Origin: Chloroflexota bacterium
GTDB taxonomy: Bacteria; Chloroflexota; Anaerolineae; Anaerolineales; Anaerolineaceae
NCBI GenBank assembly: GCA_016838895.1
Contig: JAEKNU010000030.1
Location: forward strand, 1-46,975
Length of the DNA stretch: 46,975 nucleotides
Reading direction: 5' to 3'
Below, in pieces: positions 18,107-25,738 of this stretch (its first letter is position 1; each line of letters begins with the position of its first letter). The notes under the pieces were generated by a model. That model saw only the letters and a program-made list of their open reading frames with translations. It had not been told where the DNA came from and searched no databases. Both the position numbers and the translations under genes were made by a program.

Positions 18107-19042
18107 TTATTCCTGTATGTCAATAATGGTACTCATTTTGGCTGCAAGTCCTGCAGTTACCAGTTGATAAATGGTTTGGTTTACTGGCATTGTGAGATTA
18201 TATTTTTTTGCTTCTTGCAGTATTGCGCCAGTGATATTTTCAATTTCTGTTGGCACATTTCTTTTCCAATCCTGCGCCATGGAGGATAAATTTTGAGCAG
18301 TTTTATTAATCGCGTATCGGACCTGTGAATGGGCATCCGGATAAGGAAGTGTAATTCCTTTTGCATTGATCAGCAACATGATTTCATCGATCATAGCATC
18401 TATTAATGCAAGACTTTCTTCTGATTCAATCAGCACACCGTTTCGTGACTGAAAAATGACTGTTAATGGATTTACAACAGCATTAATGATCAGTTTTCCC
18501 CATAGTACACTTTCCAAATCTGAATTACTGCTTATTTCAAATCCACTTTGTTGAAATAGAGGGATGATCCACTGATTTGCCGGATGTTCACTGATTTGCA
18601 TGCCGCCAAGAAATGTGATTCGAACGATTGCTGGCTTAAGCAATTCTGCACCGACCATTGTTGTGCCGGCAATAACGCGCTCATCGCTAAAATTTTTTTG
18701 CAATATTTGTAGATTTCCTAAACCATTTTGCAGTGTAAGGCATACACCATTGGATTTTAATTTATCTTGAATTTGGGAAACCAGATTTCCGGTTTGCCAG
18801 GATTTCACCAGAACAAGGATTAAATCCACAGGTTGAATTTGATCAGGATCAGTTGTTGCCTTTAACGGTTTGGTTTTTAGCTCAGTATCGTTGTGAAAGC
18901 ACGTTATTCCTTTTTGTTGGATTGCTTGAATACCAGCATGCCATTCACAATACATTTGAAGTTGACAATCCGGATTGTAGGATAATTTTGTTGCATAAAC
19001 AGTCGCCAATGCACCACTGCCAACAATGAGAATTGATTTCAT
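18107..19042 (-). CDS. panE: 2-dehydropantoate 2-reductase PanE
   Basis: 311 residues. It opens with the Rossmann motif ILIVGSGALATVYA (usual GxGAxG, here with A for the last G). The catalytic Lys is in LVKSW or in GKLIINAVVNPLT, both family blocks. The C-terminal helical domain has TEIENITGAIL, the typical E-x-D/N-x-L-x-G signature. It reduces ketopantoate to pantoate with NADPH. Its start overlaps the panB stop as TAATG. Family members range widely, but the place between panB and panC makes the assignment firm. Confidence 0.92.
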   Translation of the reverse strand: MKSILIVGSGALATVYATKLSYNPDCQLQMYCEWHAGIQAIQQKGITCFHNDTELKTKPLKATTDPDQIQPVDLILVLVKSWQTGNLVSQIQDKLKSNGVCLTLQNGLGNLQILQKNFSDERVIAGTTMVGAELLKPAIVRITFLGGMQISEHPANQWIIPLFQQSGFEISSNSDLESVLWGKLIINAVVNPLTVIFQSRNGVLIESEESLALIDAMIDEIMLLINAKGITLPYPDAHSQVRYAINKTAQNLSSMAQDWKRNVPTEIENITGAILQEAKKYNLTMPVNQTIYQLVTAGLAAKMSTIIDIQE

Positions 19043-19908
19043 TATTCTTCCATGTGCTGTGCTTCATGTAGGAACATCTGCCATTCGGATTCTTCCATAT
19101 CACGGCAATGTTGTTCGGCAGGGAAAGTGCGCTCTTTTACTTCATTTTGATACGTTTGCAGTGCTTCTGTAATCCTTCCGTGCAAATCATCATAGGCTTT
19201 TGCAAAGGATGGGCGGAAATTGTTCAGTAACCCTAATACATCATGCCAAACCAAAACCTGACCATCACATTGATTTCCAGCTCCGATACCAATGGTCGGA
19301 ATTTGCAATTGTTTGCTGACATAGGCAGCTAAATTCGATGGAATGGATTCCAGTACGATGCTAAAGCATCCGGCTTCCTGTAAGGAAAAGGCATCATCCA
19401 GGAGCTTCAAGGCCTGATCCGCCAGGCGGGCCTGCATTTTAAATCCGCCGAGTTGTAACACGGATTGCGGGGTTAAACCCAGATGTCCCATGACCGGTAT
19501 GCCAGCGCGTAAGATTGCATTGATAACAGGTAAAAAGTCCATGCCGCCTTCAAGTTTGACTGCATCCACACCACCATCAGAGACAAGTTTACCGGCATTG
19601 CGTACGGCATCTTCAACAGATACTTGATAGGATAAGAAAGGCATATCAGAAATAACAAATGCTTTGGTTGCAGCCTGCGAGACACATTTACTATGGTATA
19701 TCATCATATCCATGTTAACTTGTAACGTGTTTGGATGTCCCAACATAACCATACCCAATGAATCACCAACCAGTATGGTATCCATCCCGGCAGCATCTGC
19801 TATGGCTGCGCTGGTGTAATCATAGGCTGTCACCATGGTGATGGGGATTTGTTGTTCTTTTTTTGTCTGGAAAATTGAAATTGAATTGGGGGTTGAATTT
19901 GAGGACAT
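19042..19908 (-). CDS. panB: 3-methyl-2-oxobutanoate hydroxymethyltransferase PanB
   Basis: 288 residues from ATG 19908, picked because GAGGG lies 7 bases upstream and the longer frame would run into the UDP-glucose dehydrogenase gene. Motifs TAYDYTSA, VGDSLGMVMLGH (Mg2+-binding Asp), VKLEGG, MGHLGLTPQS and IGIGAG are all typical. The enzyme transfers a hydroxymethyl group from methylene-tetrahydrofolate to ketoisovalerate, the first step of pantothenate synthesis. Only about 15 bases separate its start from the T run of the preceding terminator. Confidence 0.95.
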   Translation of the reverse strand: MSSNSTPNSISIFQTKKEQQIPITMVTAYDYTSAAIADAAGMDTILVGDSLGMVMLGHPNTLQVNMDMMIYHSKCVSQAATKAFVISDMPFLSYQVSVEDAVRNAGKLVSDGGVDAVKLEGGMDFLPVINAILRAGIPVMGHLGLTPQSVLQLGGFKMQARLADQALKLLDDAFSLQEAGCFSIVLESIPSNLAAYVSKQLQIPTIGIGAGNQCDGQVLVWHDVLGLLNNFRPSFAKAYDDLHGRITEALQTYQNEVKERTFPAEQHCRDMEESEWQMFLHEAQHMEE

Positions 19909-19923
19909 GATTTTACCCTCGCT

Positions 19924-19963
19924 AAAAAAATCTTGCGTGTGTCGATTTGACACACGCAAGATT
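19924..19963 (-). terminator. Strong rho-independent terminator after the UDP-glucose dehydrogenase gene
   Basis: A perfect 15-bp stem, AATCTTGCGTGTGTC (19929-19943) with GACACACGCAAGATT (19949-19963), surrounds a 5-base loop. On the minus strand it runs into TTTTTTTAGC. It starts within 10 bases of the dehydrogenase stop codon. Confidence 0.92.
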
Positions 19964-19969
19964 GAAAGT

Positions 19970-21289
19970 TTACTTTTCAGTGTCGCCGTTTGTTCCTCTA
20001 CCGACATCATAATATGTGAAACCCATATCGCGCATGACTTCTGGTTTCCAGATATTACGGCCATCTACGATAATCTTCTGATTCATAAGATCATAAATTT
20101 TCTTAAGGTCAATTTGCTTGAATTCATTCCATGAGGTTGCCAGAATCAAGGCATCGGCACCTTCAGCCACTTGATACGGATTTTCACAGTATTTTACACG
20201 CTTTAGTTCTTTCTTGGCATTTTCCATGGCTTGCGGGTCATATGCCTGGATAATTGCACCTTCGTTTTGGAGCAGGTGAATTACTTCCAGCGTTGGTGAA
20301 TCACGTATATCATCCGTATTCGGTTTGAAGGAAATACCCAAAATGCCGATCACTTTATCATCCAATCCGCCTAGGGCTTTACGGAGTTTCAAAACAACCC
20401 GGCGTCGTTGATTGCGGTTAATTTCAATCACTGCCTGTAATAACTGGGGGTGTGTACCATGCAAAACAGCCATATGGGCCAGGGCTTTTACATCTTTGGG
20501 GAAACAGGAACCACCCCAACCAATACCGGCATCCAAAAATTGTGTTCCGATCCGGTGATCATATCCCATACCGCGGGATACTTCACTGACATTAGCACCC
20601 ATTTCCTCGCACATGTTGGCGATTTCATTAATGAAGGAAATCTTGGTTGCCAGGAAAGCATTGGATGCATACTTAATCATTTCTGCTGTACGAATATCCG
20701 TTATCATCACCGGACAACGCAGGGGTGCATAAAGTTCAGCAACTGATTTGGCAGCATCCGAATTTATTGATCCAAGAACAACACGGTCCGGGAACATAAA
20801 ATCATTGATGGCGGAGCCTTCACGCAGGAATTCAGGATTAGAAACAACAGTGAAATCAAGCGGTTTACCAGCTCGGCGTTTATTTATAATCTCTGTTACC
20901 CAATCACCTGTGCCAACTGGAACGGTCGATTTGTTTACCACAATAATTGGATCATTGACCAGGTCCGCAATGGATTCTGCTGCAGACCGCACATATTGCA
21001 GATCAGCCTCACCATCATCACCGGAAGGAGTGCCAACAGCGATGAATGCAAAATCAGCACCTTTTAATGCTTCCTCAAAATTTGTTGTAAAAGTTAATCT
21101 GCCAGATTCTGTATTCTGGGTAACAATTTCCTCCAGTCCTGGTTCATAAATCGGCATGATTCCATTTATTAAATTTTCAATACGCGTTTCATTCACATCC
21201 AGGCATGTTACATCGTTGCCAAGGTCAGCAAAACAGGTTCCGGTTACTAAACCTACATAACCTGTTCCAATAACACATAGTTTACTCAT
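19970..21289 (-). CDS. ugd: UDP-glucose 6-dehydrogenase
   Basis: 439 residues from ATG 21289, which has GAGGAG 7 bases upstream; the longer reading has no such site. The NAD motif is [12 protein letters not shown] at the start. The active-site Cys lies in [14 protein letters not shown] near residue 260, and [14 protein letters not shown] and [15 protein letters not shown] are family signatures. It oxidises UDP-glucose to UDP-glucuronate with two NAD+, supplying envelope polysaccharide. It stands as a single gene with its own terminator, and is divergent from folD across about 200 bases. Confidence 0.96.
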   Translation of the reverse strand: MSKLCVIGTGYVGLVTGTCFADLGNDVTCLDVNETRIENLINGIMPIYEPGLEEIVTQNTESGRLTFTTNFEEALKGADFAFIAVGTPSGDDGEADLQYVRSAAESIADLVNDPIIVVNKSTVPVGTGDWVTEIINKRRAGKPLDFTVVSNPEFLREGSAINDFMFPDRVVLGSINSDAAKSVAELYAPLRCPVMITDIRTAEMIKYASNAFLATKISFINEIANMCEEMGANVSEVSRGMGYDHRIGTQFLDAGIGWGGSCFPKDVKALAHMAVLHGTHPQLLQAVIEINRNQRRRVVLKLRKALGGLDDKVIGILGISFKPNTDDIRDSPTLEVIHLLQNEGAIIQAYDPQAMENAKKELKRVKYCENPYQVAEGADALILATSWNEFKQIDLKKIYDLMNQKIIVDGRNIWKPEVMRDMGFTYYDVGRGTNGDTEK

Positions 21290-21497
21290 CAATAGTCTCC
21301 TCAAAGAGTTGAGATTTGATTTTATCTTGATAATTCTATCCTGTTTTATTGATTTTTGCAGGGATGAGTGTATCAATATTATGTGACATTTGTTTTATCA
21401 GAAAATGAAAATCGAAGGATTGGATTTTCCTAAGTATAATAGGGATAGACAATAAATCTGTTACGAGGGAACGGATATAAAATAGAAGGAGCAGTTA
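21290..21497 (+). promoter_or_regulatory. Divergent intergenic region, ugd / folD
   Basis: A consensus TATAAT at 21435-21440 is a possible folD -10 without a clear -35. On the ugd side only a weak TGCAAA-16-TAGAAT pair is seen. AGAAGGAG just before 21498 is the folD ribosome binding site. Nothing else recognisable. Confidence 0.3.
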
Positions 21498-22373
21498 ATG
21501 ACGGCAAGAATAATTGACGGGAAAATGATCGCCGCGCGAATACGAGCACAAATCAGGGTCGAAAATGAAAAAAGGCTTCAGATGGGGAAACAACAACCCG
21601 GTTTGGCAACTGTATTGGTCGGAGATGCGGCAGCCTCACAATCCTATGTACGAATGAAACATCGCGCCTGTGAAGAAGTTGGATTTCAATCATATGGGCA
21701 CCAATTGGATGAAAATGCTACCCAAACTGAAGTGGAAACAATAGTTCGCACATTGAATGACGACCCAAAAGTACATGGGATATTGGTGCAACTGCCATTA
21801 CCACAGCACCTGGATGAAAACGCTATTCTGGATTTGATCAGTGTTGAAAAAGATGTGGATGGTATCCATCCACTGAATATTGGACGCTTAGCACAAAAAG
21901 GACGTGAACCTCGTTTTGTGGCATGTACACCGGCTGGTGTGATGGTTTTGATTCATAGTGTAGTTGAGAATCTAAGCGGGTTGAACGCTGTTGTTTTGGG
22001 ACGCTCAAATATTGTTGGTATGCCGGTTGCTCTACTTTTAATCGCTGAGGATGCAACGGTGACTGTATGTCATTCGCGCACAAAAGATTTGGCAGCCACA
22101 TGTGCATCAGCTGATATTCTAGTGGCGGCTGTTGGTAGGCGAGAAATTGTGAAGGCCGATTGGATTAAACCGGGCGCTGTAGTAATTGATGTTGGCACAA
22201 ATCGGGTAGATGATCCTGGCAGCAAACGTGGATATCGTCTAACTGGGGATGTAGCATTTGAAGAGGTCAAAGAAATTGCAGGAGCAATATCACCTTCCCC
22301 GGGGGGTGTAGGCCCGATGACAATTGCAATGTTACTAAAAAATACATTACATTCGGCACAACTTTTGGATTAA
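21498..22373 (+). CDS. folD: Bifunctional methylene-THF dehydrogenase / methenyl-THF cyclohydrolase FolD
   Basis: 291 residues. The motif YVRMKHRACEEVGF contains the catalytic Lys (Lys56 region). VQLPLPQHLDE, KDVDGIHPLNIG, GRSNIVGMPVALLL (NADP site) and SPSPGGVGPMTIAMLLKNT are all present. It interconverts methylene-, methenyl- and formyl-tetrahydrofolate. A strong GGAG ribosome site lies 7 bases upstream. It directly precedes the catabolic cluster but is separated by a terminator-like hairpin. One-carbon units from purine breakdown could enter here, which is an inference only. Confidence 0.96.
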   Translation: MTARIIDGKMIAARIRAQIRVENEKRLQMGKQQPGLATVLVGDAAASQSYVRMKHRACEEVGFQSYGHQLDENATQTEVETIVRTLNDDPKVHGILVQLPLPQHLDENAILDLISVEKDVDGIHPLNIGRLAQKGREPRFVACTPAGVMVLIHSVVENLSGLNAVVLGRSNIVGMPVALLLIAEDATVTVCHSRTKDLAATCASADILVAAVGRREIVKADWIKPGAVVIDVGTNRVDDPGSKRGYRLTGDVAFEEVKEIAGAISPSPGGVGPMTIAMLLKNTLHSAQLLD

Positions 22374-22380
22374 ACCTTAA

Positions 22381-22419
22381 AATTGTCTGACAAATATTGT
22401 CAGACAATTGACTTTTTGA
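22381..22419 (+). repeat. Tandem TTGTCNGACAA palindromes forming a hairpin; folD terminator and/or GntR operator
   Basis: AATTGTCTGACA (22381-22392) pairs perfectly with TGTCAGACAATT (22398-22409), followed after GAC by five T. This can end folD transcription. Each arm is also a palindrome: TTGTCTGACAA (22383-22393) and TTGTCAGACAA (22397-22407), centres 14 bases apart. Both have the GT-N3-AC core typical of GntR-family operators. The second overlaps the ssnA -35 region, and a GntR gene lies two genes down. Confidence 0.7.
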
Positions 22420-22436
22420 TTTCTACCTGTTAAACT
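22408..22436 (+). promoter_or_regulatory. Predicted promoter of ssnA and the following genes
   Basis: TTGACT (22408-22413), 17 bases, TAAACT (22431-22436). The -35 abuts the palindrome ending at 22407, so a bound regulator would block or contact RNA polymerase. The leader would be about 35-40 bases. Confidence 0.55.
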
Positions 22437-22475
22437 AGAATTAACCTTCATAATCATCCGTTTCACTATAAGTTG

Positions 22476-23870
22476 ATGAAAAATATGGGTACACTTCTAG
22501 TAAAAAATGCAAGTATCGTTGTTACATTCGATTCAGTAGATCGGGAAATTCCGAATGCTGGATTGTTTATTCGAGACGGCATTATCGAAGAAGTAGGACC
22601 TACCCAAGATATAACTCAAACAGCTGATCGCGTAATTGATTTACGCGGTCACGTTGTTTTACCGGGGATGGTCAATACACATCATCATTTTTATCAAACC
22701 TTAACCAGAGTTGTTCCAGCAGCACAAGATTGTAATTTGTTCAACTGGTTGAAAACCTTGTATCCCATTTGGGGCAGGATGACCCCGGAAGATATTTATA
22801 TCTCAACAAAAACAGCACTGGCAGAGTTAGCTTTATCGGGTTGTACAACTGCTTCGGATCATCTGTACCTTTTCCCGAACGGCAGCCGCCTGGATGATGA
22901 AATTGCAGCAGCTAAAGAAATAGGTTTGCGTTTACATGCCAGCCGAGGGTCTATGAGTTTAGGGGAGAGTAAAGGCGGTTTGCCCCCGGATCATGTCGTG
23001 GATACCGAAGAACATATTCTTAAAGATAGTGTGCGATTAATTGAAACATATCATGATCCTAAACCGGGTTCCATGCTGCAGATTGTACTGGCGCCTTGTT
23101 CACCTTTTAGCGTGACAACTGCATTAATGCGCGAAAGTGCTGCCTTAGCCAGACAATATGGCGTTCATTTACATACCCATTTGGCTGAAACAAAAGATGA
23201 AGAAGAATTCTGTATAGAGCGATTTGGTTTACGACCGGCAGCTTATATGCAATCCGTGGATTGGATTGGTAATGATGTCTGGTTCGCCCATTCGGTATAC
23301 ATCAATCAGGATGAGATTGAACTATATGCGCATCACGGTTGTGGTGTTGCCCATTGCCCTTCATCCAATATGCGTCTGGCATCAGGTATTGCACCTGTTG
23401 CAGAATATCTGGAAGCTGGGGTAAAAATCGGATTGGGTGTAGATGGTTCAGCATCGAATGATAGCTCCAACATGATTAGTGAAGCTCGCATGGGCATGCT
23501 GTTGGGACGTGTACGAGCTGGCCTGGAAGGGGCTTCGCTTTCCGGCAGTGATGGGCCAAAGATATTAACTGCCAGAGAGTACTTGAAAATTGCCACAAAA
23601 GGTGGTGCATCAGTATTAGGGCGGAATGATATCGGTAGTTTGGAAGTGGGAAAATGTGCCGATTTTATTGCAATCAATATGAATAAACTTGATTTTGCTG
23701 GAGCCTTACATGATCCTGTTTCAGCATTATTGTTTTGCCATACAAACAGGGTGGATTGGAATGTTGTGCACGGGAATATCATTGTTGAAAATGGACAATT
23801 AATGACAGCTAGTGAAGAATCAATTGTCGATCAACACAATAAAGCTGCATCGCGATTATTATCTGAATAA
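22476..23870 (+). CDS. ssnA: SsnA / 8-oxoguanine deaminase-type amidohydrolase
   Basis: About 464 residues; ATG 22476 or 22485 may be used, as no good ribosome site is seen. It is an amidohydrolase-superfamily enzyme. Its metal ligands are NTHHHF near residue 70, His of HTHLAET near 235, His of HHGCGVAHCPSSN near 295 and Asp of GVDGSASND near 325. The block QDCNLFNWLKTLYPIWGRMTP and the SDHLYLFP loop resemble 8-oxoguanine deaminase (Pseudomonas Pa0142 group) and related triazine hydrolases. It probably deaminates guanine or 8-oxoguanine to xanthine or urate. In Escherichia coli ssnA lies in the anaerobic purine cluster, matching the neighbours here. Confidence 0.85.
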   Translation: MKNMGTLLVKNASIVVTFDSVDREIPNAGLFIRDGIIEEVGPTQDITQTADRVIDLRGHVVLPGMVNTHHHFYQTLTRVVPAAQDCNLFNWLKTLYPIWGRMTPEDIYISTKTALAELALSGCTTASDHLYLFPNGSRLDDEIAAAKEIGLRLHASRGSMSLGESKGGLPPDHVVDTEEHILKDSVRLIETYHDPKPGSMLQIVLAPCSPFSVTTALMRESAALARQYGVHLHTHLAETKDEEEFCIERFGLRPAAYMQSVDWIGNDVWFAHSVYINQDEIELYAHHGCGVAHCPSSNMRLASGIAPVAEYLEAGVKIGLGVDGSASNDSSNMISEARMGMLLGRVRAGLEGASLSGSDGPKILTAREYLKIATKGGASVLGRNDIGSLEVGKCADFIAINMNKLDFAGALHDPVSALLFCHTNRVDWNVVHGNIIVENGQLMTASEESIVDQHNKAASRLLSE

Positions 23871-23926
23871 ATCATTACTTTTTCTAACGGTATTAACAAC
23901 TGAATGAATTCTGAAGGAGTCGTACA

Positions 23927-24658
23927 TTGGAAACACCAATTCGAAATACTTTTTATCAGCTTCAAAATGAGTTAGGGATTTTGCTTGCAAGTTTGACACC
24001 CGGAGATCGCTTACCTTCGGAACCGGAGTTAGCAAAAAAAATGGGTGTTTCCCGGGCTACATTGAGAGAAGCCATGCGTAAGTTTGAAGGGCAAGGATTA
24101 ATACGGCGCCGCCAGGGTGTAGGCACATTTTTGGTAGGAAATCCTCAGGTGATGGAAACTGGTCTTGAAGTATTGCAAAGTATTGAAAATATTGCAGGAA
24201 AAAGTGATTTGGATGTTTCCATGGGGGCATTAAATATCACTCGAAAGCAAGCCGATACTGAATTTGCTGAAAGCTTAAAAATCATAGTCGGTAGTGAGGT
24301 TGTTCAGGTTGAACGTGTAATACATGTAAAAAGCCGCCCCGTCGCTTATTTGATTGATGTGCTGCCTGCCGATGTGCTTTCCGAGACAGATTTGAATGAA
24401 GGATTTACCGGCTCCGTGCTGGATTTCCTATTAAAGCGTGGTGTGCCTGCTCTATCCAATTCCTATACGGAAATTGGTTCTGTGCCTGCACCTACCAATG
24501 TAGCCAAATGCCTGGAAATTCAACGAGGGGATGTCCTTACGTTCTTCAAGGCACTTCTCTATGATGATGTAGGCAATATTGTAGATTATTCGATGAGTTA
24601 TTTTATACCCGGGTATTTTCGATTCCACGTGGTTCGCCGTGTGGAAGCGTTACTGTAA
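23927..24658 (+). CDS. GntR-family regulator with UTRA effector domain (HutC type)
   Basis: 243 residues. The start is a TTG with AAGGAG 8 bases upstream. The winged helix-turn-helix (about 5-70) shows the GntR signature LPSEPELAKKMGVSRATLREAM and the wing RRRQGVGTFL. The C-terminal UTRA domain (about 85-240) has ITRKQADTEFAESL and QVERVIHVKSRPVAYLIDVLP. UTRA domains bind small metabolites, in HutC urocanate. Lying between ssnA and the carbamoyltransferase gene, it is the obvious local regulator, and the TTGTCNGACAA pair before ssnA is its candidate site. The effector is unknown, perhaps a purine or ureide intermediate. Confidence 0.9.
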   Translation: METPIRNTFYQLQNELGILLASLTPGDRLPSEPELAKKMGVSRATLREAMRKFEGQGLIRRRQGVGTFLVGNPQVMETGLEVLQSIENIAGKSDLDVSMGALNITRKQADTEFAESLKIIVGSEVVQVERVIHVKSRPVAYLIDVLPADVLSETDLNEGFTGSVLDFLLKRGVPALSNSYTEIGSVPAPTNVAKCLEIQRGDVLTFFKALLYDDVGNIVDYSMSYFIPGYFRFHVVRRVEALL

Positions 24659-24716
24659 TCGAGGCATTTATACCAACATTACAAATAGATTCTAATTTTC
24701 AAAGGAGATTTTCCAT

Positions 24717-25670
24717 ATGCGTAGCTTTGCAGGTCGTGATATTTTATCGCTGAAGGATTTTGAACGAGAAGAGTTTTTCCATGTATTTGAAGTTGCCAAT
24801 GAAATGGAACCCATTGCCCGTAGTCGGAAGAATACAGATATACTGGCACAAAAAACACTGGTAACAGCTTTCTATCAACCAAGTACCCGAACACGTTTAG
24901 CTCATGAGGCTGCAATGCATCGTTTGGGCGGGCATGTTACTGGTTTTGCTGATGCAAAAATGACCCGTGCGGGAGATTTTTATCAGGAATCTATCAAAGA
25001 TACTGTCAAGATGCTTGAGTTTTATGGTGATGTTTTGGTCATGCGTCATTTTCAACAAGGTGCTCCTCATGAGGCAGCGAAATGGGCAAGTATTCCAGTG
25101 ATCAATGCCGGTGATGGTTGGGGAGAGCACCCCACACAAGTATTGACAGACCTTTATACAGTCTTACAGGAAAAAGGAACCCTTGATGGATTAACATTCC
25201 TGTGTATTGGTGATATGCGTATGCGTACCATGCATTCCATGGCGTATGCATTGACCCAATTTGATTGTGAGATGATTTCCATCGCTCCTCCTGAAATGTC
25301 CCTGACTGAAGATTTCAAGAAAGAGATCGCTGAATATAATCTCAATATCCGTGTTGAAGAACATGTAGCCGATTGTATCCATGAAGCGGATGTCATTTAT
25401 ATGGAACCCGTTGTACAACCAGACTATACCAAAGCACGTCAAGAGAAAACGGATCAAAAAGGCTTGACACCTGATAACTACAAAGTAACCCGACAGTTAT
25501 TGAATGAAAAAGCCCGTTCAGATTCGATCATTCTGCATTCTTTACCCCGCCAGGATGAACTTCCCGCAGACGTAGATATCACCAAACATTCACGCTATTG
25601 GGAAGAAGCTTTCAATGGTGTCGTAATGAGGATGGCTTTGTTAGGTTTGGTATTAGGCGAGATGGAGTAA
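24717..25670 (+). CDS. Aspartate carbamoyltransferase-like enzyme with altered amino-substrate site
   Basis: 317 residues. The carbamoyl-phosphate site is intact: PSTRTRL (55-61), MRHFQQG (109-115), EHPTQ (137-141) and Arg170 in GDMRMRTMHS. These make it closest to PyrB. The aspartate side differs. The 80s loop of PyrB (SxGKKGET, with catalytic Lys84) reads TRAGDFYQES, without Lys. The loop holding Arg229 and Gln231 reads YMEPVVQPDY (228-237). HPLPR reads HSLPR. It is therefore unlikely to make carbamoyl-aspartate. A carbamoyltransferase for another amine, run towards carbamoyl phosphate, fits the neighbouring YgeW-type enzyme and carbamate kinase. A strong AAAGGAG precedes the start. Confidence 0.82.
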   Translation: MRSFAGRDILSLKDFEREEFFHVFEVANEMEPIARSRKNTDILAQKTLVTAFYQPSTRTRLAHEAAMHRLGGHVTGFADAKMTRAGDFYQESIKDTVKMLEFYGDVLVMRHFQQGAPHEAAKWASIPVINAGDGWGEHPTQVLTDLYTVLQEKGTLDGLTFLCIGDMRMRTMHSMAYALTQFDCEMISIAPPEMSLTEDFKKEIAEYNLNIRVEEHVADCIHEADVIYMEPVVQPDYTKARQEKTDQKGLTPDNYKVTRQLLNEKARSDSIILHSLPRQDELPADVDITKHSRYWEEAFNGVVMRMALLGLVLGEME

Positions 25671-25688
25671 TATTGGATCATTAAATCC

Positions 25689-25716
25689 AAGGGCGGGAAA
25701 ATGATTGCCCGCCCTT
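25689..25716 (+). terminator. GC-rich stem-loop after the carbamoyltransferase gene
   Basis: AAGGGCGGG pairs with CCCGCCCTT around a 10-base loop, 18 bases after the stop codon. No proper T run follows (TTAAATTACAT), so it may be a partial terminator or an mRNA-stabilising end. Confidence 0.55.
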
Positions 25717-25738
25717 AAATTACATACAGGAATAAATG

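Noticed and set aside
19909..20064. Longer PanB with 52 extra N-terminal residues
   Set aside because: It would overlap the ugd coding end and its terminator, and the added residues do not match the family; a good ribosome site supports 19908.
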